Assembly: GCA_017549665.1 (NCBI GenBank)
Contig: JAFYUD010000179.1
Location: 1-21,431 of the forward strand
Direction: 5' to 3'
DNA length: 21,431 bases
Origin: Clostridia bacterium
Lineage (GTDB): Bacteria > Bacillota_A > Clostridia > Oscillospirales > Acutalibacteraceae
Positions within the stretch are counted from its first letter, which is position 1. Each line of letters starts with the position of its first letter. The position numbers and the translations under genes were made by a program. Of the stretch, positions 14,873-21,431 are shown one piece after another. Under the pieces are notes generated by a model. The model made no database searches. It was not told the origin of the DNA and saw only the letters and a list, made by a program, of their open reading frames with translations.

Positions 14873-16174
14873 TTATTCCTTCCTCTCAAGTTTATTTATG
14901 GTTTCTACCGTTCCTAAAACCAAATGAAAATCTGCATCGTCAGAAAATGATTGAACATCATTATATTTAAACATTTTTATTTCATATCCGCCACGGCAAA
15001 GCTGATCTTCCGTGGGAAAATATCCCAGAGAACCGTTTGTGTTTGAAAGTGATAACACTTTTAAATCGTTAATCTGTTCATCTATTCTCATGCCGATAAC
15101 AGAAAACAATTCATAAGGAAACCCGACAAAGGCAACCTTGCCTATACGAATAACATTTTGTTCCAGGAAAAAGTTTTCTTTTTCTTCGTATCCGTTTTCG
15201 TAAGAATTTTTTACCTTGTTGTAGTAAACCGCCATTTGCTTATCACAGTTTATTGCTTCAAGAGTATAATTTTCGCATCCCTTAACAGCCTCTTCATAGG
15301 GAATCCTTTTTGCATAAGGCAATTTAACTGTGTTTGTTATTGTAGAAAGAGTGACTGATTCAAAATCTGTTATGGTATTGAAAATGCGAACAGCATCTTT
15401 TGCTCCGATATTGCCGACTTCTTCAACATAAGTAATGTCTGCAACTGTTCCGCCGTTAGAAATTCTCGGACCTACATCACCCTCGGGTCCGTTAAAAAAT
15501 GCGGCAACCGCACCTGTTTCTTCTTCCAACGCATCGGTCATTACACCGACCCAGTCACGGCTTATTTTTGTGCTCAAACCGGCAACCGTTCCGTGACAGC
15601 CATAATGAATTATACTGCCGATGATTTTATTTTTGCTGTTTTTAAAAGACATAACTGTCATCTCGGGGTTATACGGACCCCATTCGCATTGACCTAAATC
15701 TGCATAATTCAAAATATTAAGCTGTCGGCGATTTATTCCCACTTTACTTTTGCCGAATCCGACTCCTACCGTTACCTCTTCCTGCGAATTTACTGCATCG
15801 TCTACCGCAGAAAGAACCTGAGGCATTAAAATTTCTTCATAATAAGGTCTGTCAATATCTCCCCAACCAGGCATATTGTTGGTAGACGGACCGGTGTGAG
15901 TGTGAGTTGCGCTTATCAGAATATTGCCTTCGGGAATTTTATATTTTTCATTTATTGCGTTTCTGAAAAAATCCGCAATTTCATTATCTAAAAGGCAAAC
16001 ACTTACAGTCACCATTAAAGCTTTGCTTTCACCGCAGGTAAAAGCAAACGCAGTTGCCGTAAGGTTATCGTTTATGCCATCTGAATATAAATCCGGTCTA
16101 TACCCAAAAAGTTGTCCGCCGACTTTTGGCGTAATGTCTTTTCTGCCGACGCCTGCAAAAAATTTGTTTGCCAC
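14873..16174 (-). CDS. Neutral/alkaline ceramidase-like hydrolase
   Basis: A 433-aa protein resembling the catalytic domain of neutral/alkaline non-lysosomal ceramidase (a zinc amidase). Family marks are an N-terminal AGVGRKDITP, ATHTHTGPS (H91, H93, probable zinc site), IIHYGCHG (H190, H194) and FFNGPEGDVGPR (226-237). True ceramidases are much longer with an Ig-like C-terminal domain and a signal peptide; both are absent, so it probably acts in the cytoplasm, perhaps on other substrates. GTG at 16174 is the start, with AAGGGTG upstream. It is the first gene of an operon with a DegT-family aminotransferase, divergent from an AraC-type regulator that probably controls it. Confidence 0.85.
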   Translation of the reverse strand: MANKFFAGVGRKDITPKVGGQLFGYRPDLYSDGINDNLTATAFAFTCGESKALMVTVSVCLLDNEIADFFRNAINEKYKIPEGNILISATHTHTGPSTNNMPGWGDIDRPYYEEILMPQVLSAVDDAVNSQEEVTVGVGFGKSKVGINRRQLNILNYADLGQCEWGPYNPEMTVMSFKNSKNKIIGSIIHYGCHGTVAGLSTKISRDWVGVMTDALEEETGAVAAFFNGPEGDVGPRISNGGTVADITYVEEVGNIGAKDAVRIFNTITDFESVTLSTITNTVKLPYAKRIPYEEAVKGCENYTLEAINCDKQMAVYYNKVKNSYENGYEEKENFFLEQNVIRIGKVAFVGFPYELFSVIGMRIDEQINDLKVLSLSNTNGSLGYFPTEDQLCRGGYEIKMFKYNDVQSFSDDADFHLVLGTVETINKLERKE

Positions 16175-16276
16175 AATATCACCCTTTTTATAGTCTTATG
16201 TTTTGATTTTATTATTTTACTAATATAATAGCAATACCTTAAATTCTTGTTTTATACCCAAAAATTCACACATTTG

Positions 16277-16305
16277 TTGACTCGTCTGATTTTTTATGAT
16301 AGCAT
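16277..16305 (+). promoter_or_regulatory. Promoter of the AraC-type gene
   Basis: TTGACT (16277-16282) and TAGCAT (16300-16305) are 17 bp apart in the 148-bp divergent spacer. The regulator's ATG is 17 bp downstream, so the leader is short. Confidence 0.55.
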
Positions 16306-16322
16306 AAATCAGGTGATTAAAA

Positions 16323-17162
16323 ATGCTTTACCAACCAATTTTAAATAACAGAAATTCTCCCATAGTTACTTTAGGCGAAATAGGTAACTTTACGGTTCAC
16401 CGTCACTATGAGGTTGAACTCGTCTATTCGGTAAAAGGATCTTACAAAATAATTCTGAACAATGAACCATATCTTTTAAAAGAAGGCATGATGATTTTCA
16501 TACCGGGCTTTATGCCTCATGAAGCAGTAGCAACAGCTGAAAACAGCCTTCAGCTTTTAATTGAAGCCGGTCCGTTGTTTTTGGGAGATTACTTCGACGA
16601 AATTTCTTCAATCGTCCTGAAAAATCCTGTATTGGATTTGAAAGCAAGTGAATTCGGCAAAAAAATAAATATAATTTTAAGCGAAATAATAGAAGCAAAA
16701 AAAGAGTTTACGGTCAGCAACAACCTGATTATTTGCGGCAATGTCACAAAACTCTTCGGTTACTTTGCCAAAGAATTTTCTGCGGAATCAAAGGATGTCA
16801 ACATAAAAAATGCAAACAAATTCAAAAACATTGAAAAGGTGTTGGATTTGATACATTACAATTTCAACGAAAACCTTACCATTGAAAAAGCTGCTTTGAT
16901 TTCAGGCTACGGAAAGAGCAATTTTTGCAAAATTTTTAAAAATATTACGGGTATAAGCTTTCACCAATATTTAAACAATTACAGGATTGAACGCTCAAAG
17001 TTTTATTTGAGAAATTCCGATTCGGCAGTTTTTGAAATCGCCGAAATCGTAGGATTCAATGATTCAAAAAGCTTTTGCAGAGTATTCAAAGAAATCACCG
17101 ATAAAACACCGATGGAATATAAAGCAATGGCACAAGCACATAAAACAGATAAAATTTTATAA
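16323..17162 (+). CDS. AraC-family transcriptional regulator
   Basis: A 279-aa regulator with an N-terminal cupin-like sensing domain (about 20-90; HRHYEVELVYSVKGSYKIILN and FIPGFMPHEA are typical) and a C-terminal AraC double helix-turn-helix (about 165-270), with LTIEKAALISGYGKSNFCKIFK as the first and VFEIAEIVGFNDSKSFCRVFKEITDKTPMEYK as the second. ATG follows AGGTGAT. Divergent placement relative to the ceramidase-like/aminotransferase operon suggests it senses the operon's substrate and activates it. Such proteins in gut Firmicutes often respond to sugars; the ligand here is not evident. Confidence 0.9.
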   Translation: MLYQPILNNRNSPIVTLGEIGNFTVHRHYEVELVYSVKGSYKIILNNEPYLLKEGMMIFIPGFMPHEAVATAENSLQLLIEAGPLFLGDYFDEISSIVLKNPVLDLKASEFGKKINIILSEIIEAKKEFTVSNNLIICGNVTKLFGYFAKEFSAESKDVNIKNANKFKNIEKVLDLIHYNFNENLTIEKAALISGYGKSNFCKIFKNITGISFHQYLNNYRIERSKFYLRNSDSAVFEIAEIVGFNDSKSFCRVFKEITDKTPMEYKAMAQAHKTDKIL

Positions 17163-17230
17163 CCGCACCTAACGATTTTTAAATCTACTTTTATATTTGC
17201 AACAATGTGAGGAAATCAAAATTTGCAATA

Positions 17231-17386
17231 TCATTTTACGGTAAGCAAAATTCCCATTGAAAGCTCTTCACGGGTACATTCAAAAATTTCTTCAAGCTTT
17301 TCAGCTTTTGAAAGTGCCGATTCACGGTCGGGAATATAATTTCTGTCCGCATATCCCACATAAATATATTTCGGGATACTGCTCAT
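17231..17386 (-). CDS. Possible 51-aa protein or gene fragment
   Basis: The frame from ATG at 17386 encodes MSSIPKYIYVGYADRNYIPD, then an acidic helical stretch (ALSKAEKLEEIFECTREELS), ending ILLTVK. The residue pattern looks protein-like, but the ribosome site is poor (gggtatgtatt) and the gene abuts a broken recombinase gene on the other strand. It may be a remnant of a second mobile element. Confidence 0.35.
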   Translation of the reverse strand: MSSIPKYIYVGYADRNYIPDRESALSKAEKLEEIFECTREELSMGILLTVK

Positions 17387-17389
17387 AAT

Positions 17390-17525
17390 ACATACCCAAC
17401 ATTTCTGTATGTTTATGACGATAAACTGGTGTTTACATACAACTTCAAAGATGGTACGGAAACCATCACACTCGAGGAAATAGAAGCCGCTTTCGGTTCG
17501 GATTTAAGCCAGAGCGCTCCACCGC
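17390..17525 (+). pseudogene. C-terminal remnant of a second large serine recombinase
   Basis: In the plus frame, LYVYDDKLVFTYNFKDGTET followed by ITLEEIEAAFGSDLSQSAPP resembles the extreme C-terminus of many clostridial large serine recombinases (YDD..v..yN.KDGT.ti pattern). The rest of the gene is missing upstream, where a minus-strand frame and unrelated DNA lie. The frame runs on through the 216-bp repeat to TGA at 17576-17578. The codons for APP contain gctccacc, similar to the tccacc at the end of tRNA-Val, so the gene end appears to coincide with an att junction. Family assignment is by motif memory only. Confidence 0.55.
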
Positions 17526-17740
17526 TGAATGCACGGGTATATTTATGCCCGTGCATTTCTTATGCAACGGCTTTTTGAGAGAGGAAAAGAAAATTTTTCT
17601 ATGAACCGATGTTTTTGCGTGCAAAAACGAGGAATTTGAAGCGGTTTTTATTCTCAAATTGAAATTTGTTGTTGTGACTTCGTTCGGAGCGGTTCAAAAA
17701 AGCAAAGAGTTTGGGCAGACACGGTGTGATGTGTCTGCCC
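17526..17740. repeat. 216-bp direct repeat, copy 2
   Basis: It is nearly identical to 5815-6030. Alignment extends left without gaps to tccacc (17518-17523 against 5807-5812) apart from two mismatched bases. It retains the tRNA-type terminator hairpin (17528-17557) and the final gggcagacac hairpin plus T-run, but no tRNA precedes it; instead it follows the recombinase remnant. Confidence 0.9.
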
Positions 17741-17744
17741 GGAT

Positions 17745-18065
17745 TTTTTTATATTTAAGGGATGTTCAATCAATATACTTTTAAAGGAATCGGAATTATA
17801 ATATAATGTAGCATTAAGAATTATTTGGATTTCCTTTTGTGATATCTATGAAAGTGAAATCTGTTTCTGTCTCAAGCGAACAAAACAGTTATTCGATTCA
17901 TTATTTTAATTGTCATCTTTCCCATCTGCATTTCAGTAATTTTCCACATTGTAACAATAATAATTTGTCAATCGGTTTCAAACACAAATAAAAGTACCGT
18001 TTTATTCAAAAAAACATCCTATAAACTGCATTAAAAAAATTTTTTAAAAATTTTGCAAAAAAGGC
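17745..18065. other. AT-rich spacer without recognisable genes
   Basis: I see no supported gene. A 47-codon frame from ATG at about 17850 lacks a ribosome site and has an odd, His/Asn/Ser-rich composition. A tataatataat string near 17799 could be a -10 box, but no -35 partner is clear. Confidence 0.5.
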
Positions 18066-18094
18066 TTGACTTACCCGAATTTTTGTGATATATT
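18066..18094 (+). promoter_or_regulatory. Promoter of the tRNA-Thr/tRNA-Tyr operon
   Basis: TTGACT (18066-18071) and TATATT (18089-18094) are 17 bp apart, and tRNA-Thr begins 33 bp later. Confidence 0.85.
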
Positions 18095-18126
18095 AATCGA
18101 GCGTTCTGCGGAACACAGCAAAATAT

Positions 18127-18202
18127 GCTGGTGTAGCTCAGTTGGTAGAGCAGCTGATTTGTAATCAGCAGGTCGGGGGTTCGAGTCCGTCCACCAGCTC
18201 CA
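18127..18202 (+). tRNA. tRNA-Thr (anticodon TGT)
   Basis: A 76-nt cloverleaf: acceptor stem GCTGGTG/CACCAGC, discriminator T, encoded CCA; D-arm AGCTCAGTTGGTAGAGC; anticodon stem CTGAT/ATCAG with loop TTGTAAT (anticodon TGT, reads ACA); T-arm GGTTCGAGTCC. It is first in a two-tRNA operon, 9 bp before tRNA-Tyr. Confidence 0.96.
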
Positions 18203-18211
18203 ATTTAATAT

Positions 18212-18296
<85 letters not shown>

Positions 18297-18297
18297 G

Positions 18298-18336
18298 TTA
18301 AGGTTTGTACCGCAAGGTATGAACCTTAATTTTTTT
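18298..18336 (+). terminator. Terminator of the tRNA operon
   Basis: A stem formed by ttaaggtttgtacc and ggtatgaaccttaa (two non-standard pairs) with a gcaa loop is followed by seven Ts, directly after tRNA-Tyr. Confidence 0.85.
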
Positions 18337-18373
18337 GCATAAAAAAATCATCCCACATAAAAGGAGTATTCAT

Positions 18374-19498
18374 ATGAGCAAAATTTTCAAAGCGTTTTTA
18401 TCGGGTCTTATGCTTCCGTGCCTCGGTGCAATGGGTACACCTCATAAATTCAGCTCCGCAAAATTCAAGAGAAATAATCCCGAACCGCTTAAATTCGGCA
18501 AAGACGGAAAATTCCGCATTCTTCACCTCACCGACATTCATGATGTTGAACCCGAAATGGATGACGATGAGAACCGTGAAATCCCCGAAAGCCGTGACAA
18601 GGAAACCCTCAACGTTATCGAAAAGCTTGTTGAAAAGACAACTCCCGACCTCGTTATTTTCGGCGGTGACAACATCAGCGGATACTGGGAGGAGTTTACC
18701 TATGACCTTGTAAGAAGCACCATTCAGAAGATTACAGCACCTATAAGGGAAAGAAATATTCCCCTTTGCGTTGTTTTCGGCAATCATGACGGTGAAGAAG
18801 GTTTCCACACAGAATTCCAGATGATGCAGTATATGGAATACTCCAACTGCCGCTCAAACCTCAACGATGCTGATGTCTATGGCTGCGGCAACTGTTGCGT
18901 AACGATAAAAAACAGTGCAGGCGATAAAGATGCATTCGCTCTCTGGCTTATAGATTCAAATGACTATCAACGCAATTCGGAAGGCGGTCTGTCTTATGAC
19001 TGCGTTCACGACGACCAGATTGACTGGTACGAAAAAAGAGCGTCTGAACTCAAAACCGAAAACGGTGGCAATCCTCTGCCCTCGGTTCTTTTTCAGCATA
19101 TGCCCGTTCAGCAGATGTGCGACGGTCTGAAAGAAGTTACTGCGGATGACGATTACTCTTTGTTCCGTGACGGAAAATATTTCAAGTTCGGTCACAAAAC
19201 CATTGAAGGAAGAATCAGAGAATGTCCCTGCCCTCCGTCACTTGAAAACGATCACAGAAGACAGTTTGAGAGCTGGAAAAAGACGGGCGGAATGATTGCA
19301 GCTTTCTTCGGTCACGACCACGTCAACGATTTTCATATAAATATCGACGGCATTGACCTTTATCAGACACTCGGCACAGGATATTTCACCTACGGTGAAG
19401 AGAGAGGCGGAAGACTGATTGTTCTTGACGAAAACAATCCCGAAAGCATTTACACAGAATCAATCGAAATCGCAAGGATAACCGATACGGAAATATAG
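18374..19498 (+). CDS. Calcineurin-like metallophosphoesterase
   Basis: A 374-aa hydrolase with the full metal-binding set: LHLTDIHD (D54, H56), IFGGDN (D99), VFGNHDGE (N137, H138, D139), FQHMP and FGHDHVN (H314, H316). These bind two metal ions for phosphoester cleavage. The overall layout is like stand-alone phosphohydrolases of the ICC/Dcr2-like type; the substrate is unknown. The N-terminus MSKIFKAFLSGLMLPCLGAMG is mildly hydrophobic but not a convincing signal peptide. ATG at 18374 follows AAAGGAG; an upstream ATG at 18335 lies in the tRNA terminator and is rejected. It appears to be a single-gene unit; the next gene has its own promoter. Confidence 0.9.
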   Translation: MSKIFKAFLSGLMLPCLGAMGTPHKFSSAKFKRNNPEPLKFGKDGKFRILHLTDIHDVEPEMDDDENREIPESRDKETLNVIEKLVEKTTPDLVIFGGDNISGYWEEFTYDLVRSTIQKITAPIRERNIPLCVVFGNHDGEEGFHTEFQMMQYMEYSNCRSNLNDADVYGCGNCCVTIKNSAGDKDAFALWLIDSNDYQRNSEGGLSYDCVHDDQIDWYEKRASELKTENGGNPLPSVLFQHMPVQQMCDGLKEVTADDDYSLFRDGKYFKFGHKTIEGRIRECPCPPSLENDHRRQFESWKKTGGMIAAFFGHDHVNDFHINIDGIDLYQTLGTGYFTYGEERGGRLIVLDENNPESIYTESIEIARITDTEI

Positions 19499-19510
19499 TT
19501 TTGTAAAATC

Positions 19511-19540
19511 TTGACTTATATATATGTATTGTGATAATAT
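19511..19540 (+). promoter_or_regulatory. Promoter of the DUF5058 operon
   Basis: TTGACT (19511-19516) is followed after 18 bp by TAATAT (19535-19540), or after 16 bp by GATAAT (19533-19538). It lies directly before the membrane-protein pair. Confidence 0.6.
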
Positions 19541-19570
19541 TAAAATATTATGAATATGGGAGTGATATCT

Positions 19571-20335
19571 TTGGATTTCAAAGAAAGTACCTTTATGTAT
19601 GCAATAGCGCTCGCCGTTGTTGCATTCGTAACACTGCAGTCCGTTTTCTTTATTGTTAAGTCGTGGAAACACGCAAAAGAACTCGGCATCAAAAAGGAAA
19701 CACTCAAGAACACAGTTGTTTCCAGCATTCTTTTCACCGTTGCGCCCGCAATTTCAATTCTTGCAACAGTTATCGTTCTTGCAAACGCACTCGGTATCGT
19801 TCTTCCCTGGATAAGACTTACCGTTATCGGCAATCTCGCATACGAAACAACAGCTGCACAGACCGCTGTTGAAGCAATGGGCGGAACTCTTACAAACTCA
19901 ATTGCAGACCCTCAGCAGTTCTCAACAGTTGCCTGGGCTATGACAATCGGCAGCATTGCTCCCCTTCTTATGCTTCCGTTCGTTTGTAAAAAGCTCCAGA
20001 ACAAAATCGGCAAGGCTGTTAACAAAGACGAAAAAGCAGCAAAGCTCGGCGACGCTATTTCGGCTGCTGCATTCATCGGTATTATTTCAGCTTTCATTGC
20101 AAGAGCAATAGCAGGCACAACCTCCGACGGTGTCGGCAACGCAGGCTTTATGTCAATCGCAGTTCTTATTGTTGCAATGGTTGCAATGGTTATTCTCGAA
20201 GCAATCTGCAAAAAGTGGAACCTCGAAAAGCTCCGTCCGTTCACAATGCCTATCGCAATGTTTATCGGTATGGGTGCAGCAATGCTCTTTGAAGCTGTTC
20301 TTCCCGAAAATATCGTTAACTTCGTCTGGAGATAA
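19571..20335 (+). CDS. DUF5058 family membrane protein
   Basis: An integral membrane protein of about 254 aa with six to seven hydrophobic segments (for example YAIALAVVAFVTLQSVFFIV, SSILFTVAPAISILATVIVL, WAMTIGSIAPLLMLPFV, AAAFIGIISAFIARAIAG and MSIAVLIVAMVAMVILEAI). The pattern matches DUF5058 as I recall it. It is probably a small-molecule transporter subunit, but the substrate is unknown. TTG at 19571 is the preferred start because GGGAGTGAT lies 8 nt upstream and gives MDFKES; an in-frame ATG at 19550 has no ribosome site. The next gene starts 20 bp after its stop, with a good ribosome site, so the two products probably act together. Confidence 0.78.
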   Translation: MDFKESTFMYAIALAVVAFVTLQSVFFIVKSWKHAKELGIKKETLKNTVVSSILFTVAPAISILATVIVLANALGIVLPWIRLTVIGNLAYETTAAQTAVEAMGGTLTNSIADPQQFSTVAWAMTIGSIAPLLMLPFVCKKLQNKIGKAVNKDEKAAKLGDAISAAAFIGIISAFIARAIAGTTSDGVGNAGFMSIAVLIVAMVAMVILEAICKKWNLEKLRPFTMPIAMFIGMGAAMLFEAVLPENIVNFVWR

Positions 20336-20355
20336 TAGAAAGGAGAGAATGAATT

Positions 20356-21012
20356 ATGCAGAAAACATATTTTGACAAGGTTCACAGATGGGGCATCCTC
20401 TGGAACATCGGCGCATTGCTCATGCTCCTTTCAATCCCCGTTGCAATTTCAACATATTTCGGTGCTTGGCCTGAGCTGAGCGTTCTCTGGTCTGTTCTCA
20501 GCAAGCTCATGCTCCTCTACTGGGTAACAGCAGTTATTGAAGTTATCACATATGTTCCCATGCTTGGCGCAGGCGGAACCTACCTCAGCTTTGTTACCGG
20601 CAACATCACAAACCTCAAGCTTCCCGTAGGTCTTGCAGCTATGGAAAACGCAAAGGTTCGTGCAAACACCGAAGAAGGCGAAGTTATTTCAACAATCGCT
20701 ATCGGCGTTTCATCAATCACAACAACCGTTATTATCGCTGTGGGTGTTCTTGCATTCTCACCCGTTCTTCCTCTCATCACTGCGGAAGGTTCGGCATTCA
20801 AGCCCGCATTTGAGTGGGTTCTTCCCGCTCTCTTCGGTGCACTCGGTGCAAGCTACTTTGCAAAACATTGGAAGCTCGTTCCCCTGCCCGTTATCGTAGG
20901 CGTTATCGTGCTTATCTTCTCCCCCACAATGGGTGTTGGTACACTTATGTTTGTAACAATCGTTGCAGCTGTCGGTGGTGCATTTGCTCTTTACAAGACA
21001 AACAAATTATAA
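20356..21012 (+). CDS. Membrane protein, partner of the DUF5058 protein
   Basis: A 218-aa protein with about six hydrophobic segments, including WGILWNIGALLMLLSIPVAI, YWVTAVIEVITYVPMLGAG, TIAIGVSSITTTVIIAVGVL and VPLPVIVGVIVLIFSP. Gly-rich GAGGTYLSFVTGN and the polar loop LAAMENAKVRANTEEGEVIS are notable. I cannot name a family. AGAAAGGAGAG precedes the ATG and the gene forms an operon with the DUF5058 gene. The similar size and topology suggest a heteromeric transporter (inference). Confidence 0.78.
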   Translation: MQKTYFDKVHRWGILWNIGALLMLLSIPVAISTYFGAWPELSVLWSVLSKLMLLYWVTAVIEVITYVPMLGAGGTYLSFVTGNITNLKLPVGLAAMENAKVRANTEEGEVISTIAIGVSSITTTVIIAVGVLAFSPVLPLITAEGSAFKPAFEWVLPALFGALGASYFAKHWKLVPLPVIVGVIVLIFSPTMGVGTLMFVTIVAAVGGAFALYKTNKL

Positions 21013-21019
21013 TTGACAG

Positions 21020-21053
21020 AGCCATTCCGTTCTTCTGAACGGAGTGGCTTTTT
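21020..21053 (+). terminator. Terminator of the DUF5058 operon
   Basis: The arms agccattccgttc and gaacggagtggct (one wobble) with a ttct loop are followed by a T-run, 8 bp after the stop codon. Confidence 0.9.
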
Positions 21054-21107
21054 ATATGATGTTTATAAAAATATTCTTATTTTTTTATTTGTTGTGCAAA
21101 TTAACAC

Positions 21108-21136
21108 TTGATATCAGGAAGAATTTAGGGTAATAT
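21108..21136 (+). promoter_or_regulatory. Promoter of the Fe-S scaffold gene
   Basis: TTGATA (21108-21113) and TAATAT (21131-21136) are 17 bp apart, about 45 bp upstream of the ATG. Confidence 0.65.
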
Positions 21137-21181
21137 ATTATAGGTAATTTTTATCATCTCTTTTGAAAGGAGAAATTCAAA

Positions 21182-21431
21182 ATGATTAACTATTCACGCG
21201 AAGTACAGGAAATGTGCTGCGTAGCCAAGGGTCCCAACCACGGTCCCGCTCCCATCCCCGAAGAGGGCAAGTGGGTTAAGGCTTACGAAATCAAGGATAT
21301 TTCCGCTTTCACACACGGTGTTGGCTGGTGTGCTCCCCAGCAGGGCGCTTGCAAGCTTTCACTCAACGTTAAAAACGGTATCATCGAAGAAGCTCTTGTT
21401 GAAACAATCGGTTGCTCGGGTATGACTCACT
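21182..21431 (+). CDS. Iron-sulfur cluster assembly scaffold-like protein (partial, 5' end)
   Basis: The first 83 codons are present and the gene runs off the window. The product begins MINYSREVQEMCCVAKGPNH and contains GVGWCAPQQGACKLSL and ETIGCSGMTH. These Cys-containing motifs match a clostridial group annotated as IscU/NifU-like Fe-S scaffold proteins, often beside a GGGtGRT protein gene. It should hold or deliver clusters in the cytoplasm. AAAGGAG precedes the ATG at good spacing. Codon use is biased to C-ending codons, as in the DUF5058 operon, which hints at high expression. Confidence 0.82.
   Translation, partial: MINYSREVQEMCCVAKGPNHGPAPIPEEGKWVKAYEIKDISAFTHGVGWCAPQQGACKLSLNVKNGIIEEALVETIGCSGMTH

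Noticed and set aside
14443..14917. Plus-strand frames of 86 and 127 codons
   Set aside because: They are antisense shadows of the DegT-family gene.
17850..17993. 47-codon frame in the spacer before the tRNA operon
   Set aside because: It lacks a ribosome site and has a biased, non-protein-like composition.
18335..18373. Upstream ATG of the metallophosphoesterase gene
   Set aside because: It lies in the T-run of the tRNA terminator; the ATG at 18374 has a good ribosome site.

Overview
The window looks like a chromosomal piece of an anaerobic gut clostridium, probably of the Oscillospiraceae/Ruminococcaceae group (inference). The reasons are AGGAG-type ribosome binding sites, sigma-A-like promoters, AT-rich spacers, a secreted protein with InlB-type and BspA-type repeats, a DUF5058 membrane protein, and an Fe-S scaffold protein of a type seen in Clostridia.

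Layout. (1) 1-1100: metF (methylenetetrahydrofolate reductase), minus strand, with its promoter and terminator. (2) 1100-1800: a non-coding stretch with small palindromes and low-complexity sequence. (3) 1802-5632: one large secreted modular protein. (4) 5738-5813: tRNA-Val(GAC). (5) 5814-13576: a compact putative integrative element, here called E1. Its last 14 bp repeat the 3' end of tRNA-Val, as expected of an att site. All E1 genes read leftward: a Mor-like regulator, a chain of very small genes (several too short for routine gene calling), a DUF1643 protein, a DUF927 helicase-like ATPase, two small unknown proteins and a large serine recombinase next to the tRNA end. I see no capsid, terminase, relaxase or conjugation gene, so E1 resembles a satellite or mobilizable element rather than a phage or full ICE. 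(6) 13577-17162: a terminator, then a two-gene minus-strand operon (ceramidase-like hydrolase and DegT-family aminotransferase) divergent from an AraC-family regulator. (7) 17231-17740: a broken second mobile element. A C-terminal fragment of another large serine recombinase runs into a second copy of the roughly 216-bp sequence that follows tRNA-Val. (8) 18066-18336: promoter, tRNA-Thr(TGT), tRNA-Tyr(GTA), terminator. (9) 18374-21012: a metallophosphoesterase, then a two-gene membrane-protein operon (DUF5058 protein and a partner). (10) 21182-end: the start of an Fe-S cluster scaffold-like gene, cut by the window edge.

The most unusual part is 5738-17740, a tRNA-Val integration hotspot. It holds E1, a 216-bp direct repeat, a second recombinase remnant, two tiny membrane-peptide genes that overlap by ATGA, a gene that seems to start with ATT, and a cluster of hairpins between the E1 modules that could be a replication or transfer origin. 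Domain calls come from motif recognition by eye; no database search was run.
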